Shown here piece by piece: positions 1 through 5,958 of a DNA stretch of 12,394 bases. The stretch is from Streptosporangiaceae bacterium (GTDB taxonomy: Bacteria > Actinomycetota > Actinomycetes > Streptosporangiales > Streptosporangiaceae). The DNA lies in the NCBI GenBank assembly GCA_030045295.1, contig JASIGD010000068.1, positions 1 to 12,394 on the forward strand. Direction: 5' to 3'. How positions within the stretch are numbered: position 1 is the first letter of the stretch; each line of letters begins with the position of its first letter. The notes under the pieces were generated by a model. It worked only from the letters and a program-made list of their open reading frames with translations. It ran no database searches and was not told the origin of the DNA. The position numbers were made by a program, and so were the translations under genes.

Positions 1-1
1 G

Positions 2-253
2 GGATTCGGCTCCGCGCCGCCGATCGCCACCGTTTCGTTCGGCAAGCATGATTTTCCCCTCTGGCACGTCGATTCGCCGGACCGGGCCACCTTCGCCGGT
101 GAGATCAAGGCGCTGTGGCTGTGGCTGGTGCTGTGGCCGGACACCGCGGGTGTCCTGCTGCTCGAGCCGCTCGCCCTGCGCGACCTGCGCGACCCCGGCC
201 AGGACCTGGACCTGCCGTTCGGCGCCGCGTCGCCCAGGCTGCCCACGGCCTGA
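2..253 (+). CDS. DUF6758 family protein, C-terminal part (5' end outside window)
   Basis: The frame is open from base 2 and ends at TGA 251-253, giving the last 83 residues of a protein that begins upstream. Visible sequence includes TVSFGKHDFPLWHVD, then a Trp/Leu-rich stretch (IKALWLWLVLWPDTAGVLLL) and the ending EPLALRDLRDPGQDLDLPFG. This matches my memory of the C-terminus of DUF6758 proteins, which sit next to PHP-domain genes in actinobacteria. The function of the family is not known to me. The hydrophobic run contains a Pro and an Asp and looks like a buried core strand/helix rather than a clear membrane anchor. The stop overlaps the next start by one base (TGATG), so the two genes are probably co-transcribed and translationally coupled. 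The overlap and the family-like ending make the frame secure; the family name is from recall. Confidence 0.75.
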   Translation, partial: GFGSAPPIATVSFGKHDFPLWHVDSPDRATFAGEIKALWLWLVLWPDTAGVLLLEPLALRDLRDPGQDLDLPFGAASPRLPTA

Positions 254-1092
254 TGCGCGCCGACCTGCACACCCACAGCGACGCCTCCGACGGTACGGAC
301 CCCCCGGCCGAGGTGATGCGCCGCGCCGCGCTGGCCGGCCTGGACGCCGTGGCGCTGACCGACCACGACACGGTCGCCGGGCACGAGCAGGCGCGCCGGG
401 CGCTGCCCGCGGGCCTGACCCTGGTCCCCGGGATGGAACTGTCGAGTCGGCTAGACGGCCGCAGCCTGCACCTGCTGGCCTACCTGTTCGACCCCGATGA
501 CCCGGAACTGGCCGCCGAAACTCAGCGCATCCGCGACGACCGTGCACTCCGCGCTCGCGAGATGGTGCGCCGTCTGGCCGACCTCGGCGTCGACATCACC
601 TGGGATCAGGTGGCCGCGCTGGCCGCGCGCGGCGTGGTCGGCCGCCCGCACATCGCCCGCGCGATGGCGGCCAGCGGCGCCATCGCCGAACCCGCCGAGG
701 CCTTCACTCCCGACTGGATCGGCGACGACGGCCGCGCCTACGTCGGCAGGTACGCGCTCGATCCCGTCCACGCCATCGGCCTGGTCCGTGCGGCCGGCGG
801 GGTCACGGTGCTAGCTCACCCGCGGGCGGGCTCGCTCGTCTCCGACGAGCAGATCGCCGCTCTGGCCGGCGCGGGCCTGGCTGGGGTGGAGGTCTTCCAT
901 CCCGACCAACCGGAATCGGCCCGGGCTGACCTGCTCGGCCTCGCCCGCGATCTCCGCCTGGTGGCCACCGGCGGCAGCGATGATCACGGCCGTCTCACCG
1001 GTCACCGCATCGGCTCGGAGGTAGCGCCGCCCGGCGCGTACGAGAGCCTGGCCTCGATAGCCGCCGGCGCTAAGCCCATAAGCCGCGACTAA
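253..1092 (+). CDS. PHP-domain metal-dependent phosphoesterase (RNase AM/YciV type)
   Basis: A 279-residue cytoplasmic protein. The PHP metal-site motifs appear in order: DLHTHSDASDGT (residues 4-15), ALTDHDT (34-40), GMELS (60-64), GRPHIARAM near the middle, VTVLAHPRAG, VEVFHPD and GGSDDHG near the end. Together they form the trinuclear metal centre of the PHP superfamily. Family members of this size (YciV/RNase AM, 3',5'-nucleoside bisphosphate phosphatases) remove 5' nucleotides from short RNAs or split pAp-like substrates; which of these applies here is inference. The ATG at 253 is chosen because it overlaps the preceding stop (TGATG) and starts directly at the family's MRADLHTHS. The frame stays open further upstream, but that stretch is Ala/Arg/Pro-rich and lies inside the neighbour gene. 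All expected metal ligands are present, and nothing suggests truncation. Confidence 0.9.
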   Translation: MRADLHTHSDASDGTDPPAEVMRRAALAGLDAVALTDHDTVAGHEQARRALPAGLTLVPGMELSSRLDGRSLHLLAYLFDPDDPELAAETQRIRDDRALRAREMVRRLADLGVDITWDQVAALAARGVVGRPHIARAMAASGAIAEPAEAFTPDWIGDDGRAYVGRYALDPVHAIGLVRAAGGVTVLAHPRAGSLVSDEQIAALAGAGLAGVEVFHPDQPESARADLLGLARDLRLVATGGSDDHGRLTGHRIGSEVAPPGAYESLASIAAGAKPISRD

Positions 1093-1101
1093 AGACCATT
1101 G

Positions 1102-1132
1102 CGCGGGCGGGTGCTCGCACGCTTGCCCCGCG
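1102..1132. terminator. Possible hairpin terminator after the PHP gene
   Basis: CGCGGG at 1102-1107 can pair with CCCGCG at 1127-1132, with a 19-base GC-rich loop that holds a smaller GTG/CAC fold. It starts 9 bases after the PHP stop. There is no T tract, which is common for actinobacterial terminators but leaves the call weak. The right arm ends just where the ClpC-like frame on the opposite strand stops (1133-1135). Confidence 0.3.
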
Positions 1133-1213
1133 TCAGTTGTGATTGAGCGTCCTGGCCTCTTCTTGAGCCAGGTCGATGACTCGCCGCGCCCGGTCGATGA
1201 ACCGCTCGAACAT
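1133..1213 (-). pseudogene. Remnant of ClpC/Clp N-terminal-domain gene (first 26 codons)
   Basis: On the minus strand, ATG at 1213-1211 opens a 26-codon frame beginning MFERFIDRARRVIDLAQEEA and finishing RTLNHN, followed by TGA. Compared with the actinobacterial ClpC N-terminus as I remember it (MFERFTDRARRVVVLAQEEA, then RMLNHN), 22 of 26 residues agree. In ClpC this continues into YIGTEHILLGL and about 800 more residues; here nothing recognisable follows, and the PHP gene's 3' end is reached about 40 bases later. A purine-rich CGGAGG abuts the ATG. I read it as the leftover of a gene for a Clp N-domain protein (full ClpC or a short stand-alone Clp-N protein), cut by a deletion. A functional 26-residue peptide is less likely but not excluded. 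The similarity is from recall, not a search. Confidence 0.65.
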
Positions 1214-1260
1214 CCTCCGCGCCGCCCTTCCCCGCTGCCCCCGCCTCTCCCCGCCCTTGT

Positions 1261-1299
1261 CACGATACATCTTGTTAAGGTCACCAGCACGATACATCT
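1261..1299. promoter_or_regulatory. Operator-like pair of direct repeats CACGATACATCT
   Basis: CACGATACATCT occurs at 1261-1272 and again at 1288-1299, a 27-base period, in a locally AT-richer patch. Each box is a quasi-palindrome (GAT-AC-ATC). The pair lies between the ClpC remnant, whose ATG is at 1213 on the minus strand, and the MBL gene, whose ATG is at 1375 on the plus strand, so it could serve either direction. GAT/ATC half-sites of this type resemble PadR-family operators, and actinobacterial Clp-N-domain genes are, from memory, often near PadR regulators. That link is inference; no PadR gene is in the window. Confidence 0.45.
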
Positions 1300-1374
1300 C
1301 GATCGCGTTTGCGCACAGCGCCTGAGGGTGCTGCTGTGGTAGGAAGGTCGGGTCCCAAGGAAGGAAGCACGACC

Positions 1375-1974
1375 ATGACCGCACGGATCGAACGGGTGAT
1401 CTCGCCGGCGTCCGGCGGCGAGACTAACGCCTGGATCGTCGGCGATGACGACGAGGTTATCGTCATCGACCCGGGTCGCGACCCGGCCGTCGTGCTCGGC
1501 GCGGTGGGCGATCGCGAGGTCTTGGCGGTGATCTGTACCCACGCTCACGCGGACCACGCCGCCGCCGCGGTGGCGGTCGCCGCGCGAGACGAGGCGCCGG
1601 TGGCGCTGCATCCGCAGGACCGGCTGCTCTGGCGCGACGCGCACCCCGAACAAGACCCTGATATCGAGGTGGCGGACGGCGGCATCTTCGAGGTCGCCGA
1701 CGTCCAGCTCGAGGTGGTGCACGCGCCGGGCCACACCGCGGGCTCGTTGTGCCTGTACTGCGAGGACCTCGGCGTGGTGTTTACCGGGCACGTCCTGGCG
1801 GCCAGCGGTCCCGTCCGCCACGACGGCGAATTCCCGGACTTCGCCGGCCAGCTGACCGCCATCGGCGGGCAGCTGCTGACCCTGCCCCTGAGTACCCGCG
1901 TACTTCCAGGCCAAGGCGAGGAAACGACGATCTCGGCGGCCGAGAAGCAGTTCGATTCCTGGGCATCTCGCTAA
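1375..1974 (+). CDS. MBL-fold hydrolase-like protein with two altered metal ligands
   Basis: A 199-residue metallo-beta-lactamase-fold protein of the glyoxalase-II-like group. It shows the early Asp strand VIVIDPG (28-34), the signature THAHADH (55-61: His56, His58, Asp60, His61) and the third-site His in GHTAGS (His120). Two usual ligands are replaced: the bridging Asp of the GDTLF-type motif is His139 (TGHVLAASGP), and the last His of the GHG motif is Gln180 (LPGQGEETTI). The zinc site is therefore altered and hydrolase activity is uncertain. The ATG at 1375 is chosen because AAGGAAGGAAG (1357-1367) sits just upstream and MTARIER is the usual start of the family. Its stop overlaps the next start (TAATG), coupling it to the nuclease gene. 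The substrate is unknown. The operator-like repeats about 75-115 bases upstream may regulate it. Confidence 0.85.
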   Translation: MTARIERVISPASGGETNAWIVGDDDEVIVIDPGRDPAVVLGAVGDREVLAVICTHAHADHAAAAVAVAARDEAPVALHPQDRLLWRDAHPEQDPDIEVADGGIFEVADVQLEVVHAPGHTAGSLCLYCEDLGVVFTGHVLAASGPVRHDGEFPDFAGQLTAIGGQLLTLPLSTRVLPGQGEETTISAAEKQFDSWASR

Positions 1975-2828
1975 TGGAACAGCTGGGCTTCGAGGGAATG
2001 CCGCGGCGGCTGTACCCGTGCACGCCGACGCGCCTTTCCGCGTGGCTCGACTGCCCTCGCCGGTACCGGATGACCTACCTGGACCGCCCCTCGCCGCCGA
2101 AGGGGCCGCCCTGGGCGCATAACAGCCTCGGTGCCAGCGTCCACAACGCGCTGGCCGGCTGGTGGCGGCTGCCGCTGGCGCAGCGTACCGTCGCGGCGGC
2201 GGGCACGCTGGTTGACCGCGGCTGGATCGACGAGGGCTTCGCGGATGCGGTGCAGTCAGCCCGGTACCGCCAGCAGGCCATCCGCATGGTCGAACGGTAT
2301 GTCGCCCGGCTCGACCCAGCCGACGAACCGGTCGGGGTGGAACGGACCGTCGCGACTCGCACGGACACGATCGCGGTCTCCGGGCGCGTCGACCGGCTGG
2401 ATGCCCGGCTTGCCCCGGCCGGGACCGAGCTCGTCGTCGTCGACTACAAGACCGGGCGGCACCTGCTCACCGTGGACGACGCGCGCAGCTCCATGGCCCT
2501 GGCGCTGTACGCACTGGCCGCGGGCCGGGTCCTGCGGCGGCCCTGCCGCCGGGTGGAGCTGCACCATCTGCCTTCCGGCGAGGTGCTGGCCTGGTCGCAT
2601 TCTGATGAGTCGCTGGCCAGGCACCTCGGCCGCGCGGAGGACGTCGCGCAAGAGTGCGCCGCGGCGGACGAGCTGATGCGCGAGGGCCTGCCCGCCGAAC
2701 GGTACGACGAGATTTTCCCGCCCCGGCCCAGTGCCTTCTGCGGCTGGTGTGACTATCTCCAGCACTGTCCCGAGGGCGCCGCCGCCGCGGTTATCCGCAA
2801 GCCCTGGGACGGCCTTTCCTCGGACTAA
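1974..2828 (+). CDS. RecB/Cas4-like PD-(D/E)XK nuclease with probable 4Fe-4S cluster
   Basis: A 284-residue protein of the PDDEXK_1/RecB-nuclease group. LSAWLDCPRRYRMTYLDR (21-38) gives the first Cys (Cys27), GASVHNAL (53-60) the active-site His57, VSGRVDRLD (135-143) the catalytic Asp140, and VVVDYKTGR (154-162) the D-x-K pair Asp157/Lys159. Near the C-terminus, CGWCDYLQHC (256-265) supplies Cys256, Cys259 and Cys265. One early and three late cysteines are the Cas4/AddB pattern that holds a 4Fe-4S cluster. No helicase domain is present, so it is a stand-alone nuclease. The family is widespread in actinobacteria and assumed to act in DNA repair; the substrate is unproven. The ATG at 1974 overlaps the MBL stop (TAATG). 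The catalytic set is complete. No cas1/cas2 or repeat array is nearby, so a CRISPR role is not supported. Confidence 0.88.
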   Translation: MEQLGFEGMPRRLYPCTPTRLSAWLDCPRRYRMTYLDRPSPPKGPPWAHNSLGASVHNALAGWWRLPLAQRTVAAAGTLVDRGWIDEGFADAVQSARYRQQAIRMVERYVARLDPADEPVGVERTVATRTDTIAVSGRVDRLDARLAPAGTELVVVDYKTGRHLLTVDDARSSMALALYALAAGRVLRRPCRRVELHHLPSGEVLAWSHSDESLARHLGRAEDVAQECAAADELMREGLPAERYDEIFPPRPSAFCGWCDYLQHCPEGAAAAVIRKPWDGLSSD

Positions 2829-2883
2829 GTGCGGATGCGATGGCCGTGCCGCCCGTCTCACTGACCCCTACCCGAGATAACGG

Positions 2884-2957
2884 GGTGGATTCGGTCTCAG
2901 TGGTTGATCGGGGGGCCTGGGATGCACCGGATCCACCGCAGAACCCGGATCAACCAC
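2884..2957. terminator. Inverted-repeat-rich convergent gap, probable bidirectional terminator
   Basis: The 196-base gap between the convergent nuclease (+) and hydrolase (-) genes holds two inverted repeats. GGTGGATTCGG (2884-2894) pairs with CCGGATCCACC (2927-2937) with one mismatch, and GTGGTTGATC (2900-2909) pairs exactly with GATCAACCAC (2948-2957). The two stems interleave, so both can form at once only as a pseudoknot, or they alternate. No T tract follows. The position fits a shared transcription end for both strands; function is inferred. Confidence 0.4.
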
Positions 2958-2966
2958 GATCTCTCC

Positions 2967-2990
2967 GCACCAGACGCACCAGACGCACCA
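2967..2990. repeat. Short tandem repeat GCACCAGAC x 2.7
   Basis: Two exact 9-base copies (2967-2975, 2976-2984) plus six bases of a third, in the non-coding convergent gap. It is likely a replication-slippage product; no function is visible. Confidence 0.7.
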
Positions 2991-3024
2991 CGGCACGCAC
3001 AGGCATCATCGAAGCGTCCGGGTG

Positions 3025-3948
3025 TTAAGCCGCCGACTGGGCCTCGGCCGCGTCCCAGAACCGCGCCAGCGCGGTTGCCGTGGTCGCGGGCGCCTCGACG
3101 GCGGGGGAGTGCGCGGCCGCCGGGATGCAGGCCCGGCGCGCCCCCAGCCGCCGGGCCATGGCCTCCTGCGCGGCTGGTGACCAGGCGTCGTCGTTCTCGC
3201 CGTACAGGACGAGCATTCCGACCCGGTCCAGCCGGGCCAGCTCCGCGGTGCGGTCCGGGGCGGTGAGCAGGTGGCGGGCCATGTGAACCAGGCCTTTCGG
3301 GTCGTTGCCCAGCATCCGCTTGGCCAAGAAGGCGACGACCGGGCCGGGAACCCCGGCCGCCACGGCTTGCGGTTCCAGGTGATCTCGCCAGACGCCGGAG
3401 ATCTTCGCCCGCAGCGCGGCCGTCTCCGGTACGCTGCCGTCCTCGACGCCGAGGGCGGTGAGCATGGCGCGTAGTTCCTCCGCGCGCGGCCCGGTCAGGG
3501 CCGACGGCCCGGAACTCATCAGCGTGAAAGAGCCGATTCCCGCACCGGATCCCGCCAGTACGGCCTCGCGGGCGATCAGTCCGCCGTAGGAGTGCCCGAG
3601 CAGGTGCCTTGCGCCTGTCGCGCGGACCAGCGCGGCGATATCGGCTCCCAGGGCCGAGGGGGAGTAGGCCTCAGGATCGTCCGTGCCGGGTGTCTCAAAC
3701 TGACCGCGCATGTCGATCGCCGCCACCCGGCGGCCGCCAGCGGCCAGCTGCCCGAAGATCGCGAGGAAGTCTTCCTTGCTGCCGGTATAGCCGGGAACCA
3801 GCAGAGCCGGTTCCCGTTCCTGTGCCCCAGGCACCGGGGCGGCTTCCAGCGCCGCGAACCGCCCGCGGCCGGTCTGGATCGTGGTTCGCCGCACCCCGTC
3901 AGGCAGCTCGAGGGAGGTGGGCGTGCTCACCGAGGTGACCCTGGTCAC
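3025..3948 (-). CDS. Alpha/beta hydrolase
   Basis: A 307-residue single-domain alpha/beta hydrolase without a signal peptide or membrane segment. After an early strand it shows LVPGYTGSKEDF (50-61, oxyanion-loop region), AAIDMRGQ (76-83), the nucleophile elbow GHSYGG (Ser120), LYGENDDAWSP (249-258, acid residue Asp253 or Asp254) and AAAHSP (His280). The triad is complete. The substrate cannot be told from sequence; esterases, lipases and acyl-hydrolases share this layout. The start is GTG at 3948, forming a GTGA overlap with the stop of the helicase gene, with AAGG a few bases upstream. A second GTG six codons in is possible. The overlap means it is translated from the helicase message. Its link to RNA metabolism, if any, is unknown. 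Confidence 0.88.
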   Translation of the reverse strand: MTRVTSVSTPTSLELPDGVRRTTIQTGRGRFAALEAAPVPGAQEREPALLVPGYTGSKEDFLAIFGQLAAGGRRVAAIDMRGQFETPGTDDPEAYSPSALGADIAALVRATGARHLLGHSYGGLIAREAVLAGSGAGIGSFTLMSSGPSALTGPRAEELRAMLTALGVEDGSVPETAALRAKISGVWRDHLEPQAVAAGVPGPVVAFLAKRMLGNDPKGLVHMARHLLTAPDRTAELARLDRVGMLVLYGENDDAWSPAAQEAMARRLGARRACIPAAAHSPAVEAPATTATALARFWDAAEAQSAA

Positions 3949-5492
3949 GAAGCCTTGCGCCGGCCCTCGGGCCGCTGCCGGCCCTCAGCCCGCGGGCCGT
4001 CCGCCTGCTGCCGGTCTACCCGCCGGCCCTCAACCCGCCGGCCGTCCGCCCGCTGATTCTGCTCTCCGGCCAGCTCCTGGCCTGCCCGGGTCCTGCGGCG
4101 CCGCCTGGGCTTGGTCGTTCTGGCGCGAGGTGAGCGGATCCGGCCGGTCTCGCCGATGTCCTCGATGGCTTCGGCCTCCAGGCCGGCCCGCCCCCGCATC
4201 GCGCGAGGCAGCGTCCCGGTCGCCTCGCGCGGGATGTCGAGGGAGGTGTAGAGGTGCTCGGAGGTGGAATACGTCTCTTCGGGCTCGGGCAGGCCGAGTC
4301 CGAGGGCGTCGTTGATGAGCTTCCAGCGGTGCATGTCCCGCCAGTCCACGAAGGTGACCGCGACGCCGGTCCGCCCGGCTCGCCCCGTCCTGCCGATGCG
4401 GTGCAGGTAGGTCTTCTCGTCGTCCGGACATTCGTAGTTCACCACGTGCGTGACGTCGTCCACGTCCAGCCCGCGCGCCGCGACCTCGGTGGCGGTGAGC
4501 ACGTCCACCTTCCCGCTCCGGAAGGCCCGCAGCGCGCGCTCGCGCTGGCCCTGACCCAGGTCGCCGTGCACGGTCGCCACCGCGAAACCCTTGCTGGCCA
4601 GCGCCTTTGCCACCTGATCGGCACCTCGCTTGGTCTGGCAGAACACCATGGTCAGGCCCCGGTCCCTGGCCTGCAGCACCCGGGCGAGCACTTCGATCTT
4701 GTCCAGGTGGTGCGCCCGGAACACGTGCTGTTGCGTGGCCGGAGCCAACGCGGGCTCGTCGTGGCCCTCGGCTCGCACGTGCGTCGGGCGCCGCATGTGA
4801 CGGCGCGCCAGCGTGACGACATCGCCCGGCATGGTCGCGGAGAACAGCATCGTCTGCCTGTCGTCCGGGGTGAGCCCGACGATCCGCTCCACGTCCGGCA
4901 AGAAGCCGAGGTCCAGCATCTTGTCCGCCTCGTCGAGCACCAGCGCCCGGACCGCGCTCAGGTCGAGGTGACCGCGCTCGGCCAGGTCAAGCAGCCGCCC
5001 CGGGGTGCCGACCACGATGTCGACTCCGGCCCGGAGCGCGTCGATCTGCGGTTCGTAGGCCCGCCCGCCGTAGACGGTGAGCACGCGGGCGTGCAGGTTG
5101 ACCGCGGCGGTGCGCAGGTCGTCCGCGACCTGGATCGCCAGTTCCCTCGTGGGCAGCACGACCAGCGCCTTGGGCGCGCCCGTCGCGAAATCACCGACAA
5201 GTTCCAGCAGCGGGATGCCGAACGCCAGCGTCTTCCCCGTGCCGGTCCTGGCCTGCCCGATGATGTCCTGGCCGCGCAACGCCAGCGGGAGGGTGAGCGC
5301 CTGGATCGGGAACGTGGTGACGATTCCTGCGGCCTCCAGGCCCGAGCAGATCGCCTCGCTGATCCCGAAATCACGAAAGGGTACCGGACCGCCCCGGCCG
5401 ATGGCGTCGCCCTCGGCCTCGGGCGCCAGGGCTTCTGCCTCTGGTGCGTCCCCGTCAGTAGCTTGAGTTTCCACGGGTTTCAGGGTTTCCAT
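3945..5492 (-). CDS. DEAD-box ATP-dependent RNA helicase
   Basis: A 515-residue cytoplasmic RNA helicase with the full motif set: Q motif region FRDFGISEAI...FPIQ (39-64), Walker A ARTGTGKT (81-88), PTRELA (114-119), TPGR (163-166), DEAD (187-190), SAT (218-220), the motif IV region MVFCQTKRGADQ (282-293), TEVAARGLDV (335-344) and HRIGRTGR (364-371). The N-terminus (9-35) is acidic. The C-terminal tail after about 450 is Arg-rich and disordered-looking, ending in two copies of a 15-residue unit, and probably adds RNA contacts. Such helicases remodel structured RNA during ribosome assembly or mRNA decay. The start ATG has GAAGG directly against it, an unusually short spacing, so the real start could be slightly downstream, for example GTG at codon 7. 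The stop overlaps the hydrolase start (GTGA). It is preceded by a 227-base gap that probably holds its own promoter. Confidence 0.95.
   Translation of the reverse strand: METLKPVETQATDGDAPEAEALAPEAEGDAIGRGGPVPFRDFGISEAICSGLEAAGIVTTFPIQALTLPLALRGQDIIGQARTGTGKTLAFGIPLLELVGDFATGAPKALVVLPTRELAIQVADDLRTAAVNLHARVLTVYGGRAYEPQIDALRAGVDIVVGTPGRLLDLAERGHLDLSAVRALVLDEADKMLDLGFLPDVERIVGLTPDDRQTMLFSATMPGDVVTLARRHMRRPTHVRAEGHDEPALAPATQQHVFRAHHLDKIEVLARVLQARDRGLTMVFCQTKRGADQVAKALASKGFAVATVHGDLGQGQRERALRAFRSGKVDVLTATEVAARGLDVDDVTHVVNYECPDDEKTYLHRIGRTGRAGRTGVAVTFVDWRDMHRWKLINDALGLGLPEPEETYSTSEHLYTSLDIPREATGTLPRAMRGRAGLEAEAIEDIGETGRIRSPRARTTKPRRRRRTRAGQELAGEQNQRADGRRVEGRRVDRQQADGPRAEGRQRPEGRRKAS
3977..4055 (-). 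repeat. Duplicated 45-base unit in the helicase tail
   Basis: The 34-base stretches 3977-4010 and 4022-4055 match at 31 positions with a 45-base period. They encode helicase residues 480-494 (QRADGRRVEGRRVDR) and 495-509 (QQADGPRAEGRQRPE). This is an in-frame tandem duplication within the basic C-terminal tail. Confidence 0.8.
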
Positions 5493-5646
5493 CCTTCATC
5501 GTGGCCCTCCCGGTCTGTTCCGGGCTTCGGGCCCATCGTGACTACGTTCTGCCCGCCGCAACCCGCACCCGCTGCGTGCCGCTGGGACGCTGCCGCTTGC
5601 TCTGGTTCCCCCCAGCCGGCCGTGATGCCCGGCGCAGAACGGCAGC

Positions 5647-5694
5647 CGATTGGTACAACACGAGGTTTGGTCAGGTCATTCCGTGGACCAATCG
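5647..5694. other. Inverted repeat between DUF3107 and helicase genes
   Basis: CGATTGGT (5647-5654) and ACCAATCG (5687-5694) are exact inverted arms with a 32-base AT-richer loop. The match extends outward if one bulged base is allowed (GGCAGC against GCCGCC). The site is about 25 bases past the DUF3107 stop and about 155 bases before the helicase start, both on the minus strand. It may be a terminator for the first gene or a regulatory site for the second. No clear -35/-10 pair was seen in this gap. Confidence 0.35.
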
Positions 5695-5719
5695 CCGCCA
5701 AGCCTACCAGGACCCGCGG

Positions 5720-5953
5720 CTACACGATGTTGCCGAAACCGACGCGTCGAGCCTCCGGGCCGCCGAATTCCACGTAAGCGATCTTGTCCGCGGGCACGAG
5801 CACCCTGCCGCCCTTGGTCACCGACAACGCGAAAACCGAGTGTTCCCCGTTCTCCAGCGCGGCGGACAGGTTGCGCTCTATTTCCTCCGCCGGGGTGTCG
5901 GTTTCCACGACGAGTTCGCGCGGAACGGACTGGATTCCGATCTTGACTTCCAC
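5720..5953 (-). CDS. DUF3107 family small protein
   Basis: A 77-residue soluble protein beginning (V)EVKIGIQSVPREL and containing DTPAEEIERNL, VLVPADKIAYVEFG and the ending RRVGFGNIV. It matches DUF3107 over its full length as I remember that actinobacterial family, which has no established function. There is no membrane segment or cysteine. Two starts are possible. GTG at 5953 begins exactly at the family's MEVKIG and has AGGTGAGG just upstream. GTG at 5962 overlaps the TetR stop as GTGA. I prefer 5953 for its better ribosome-binding site and family alignment; either way the gene is coupled to tetR. The pairing of DUF3107 with a TetR gene is, from memory, conserved in Streptomyces-type genomes, so the two may share a regulatory circuit. 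Confidence 0.88.
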   Translation of the reverse strand: MEVKIGIQSVPRELVVETDTPAEEIERNLSAALENGEHSVFALSVTKGGRVLVPADKIAYVEFGGPEARRVGFGNIV

Positions 5954-5958
5954 AGCCC

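Noticed and set aside
115..252. N-terminal extension of the PHP protein by 46 residues
   Set aside because: It lies inside the DUF6758 gene and is Ala/Arg/Pro-rich. ATG 253 overlaps the previous stop and begins the conserved motif.
811..1914. A 367-codon open frame on the minus strand across the PHP/MBL junction
   Set aside because: It is antisense to two well-supported genes and has no domain. The only real signal on that strand in this area is the ClpC-like stretch in another frame.
1974..2828. Cas4 of a CRISPR-Cas locus
   Set aside because: The motifs are Cas4-like, but there is no cas1, cas2, effector or repeat array in the window, and stand-alone RecB-like nucleases are common in actinobacteria.
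2829..3024. Short open frames in the convergent gap
   Set aside because: They have no ribosome-binding site and no conserved motif; the region is dominated by inverted and tandem repeats.
4254..5777. A 507-codon open frame on the + strand
   Set aside because: It is the antisense shadow of the DEAD-box helicase, with no recognisable domain and a composition typical of mirrored high-GC codons.
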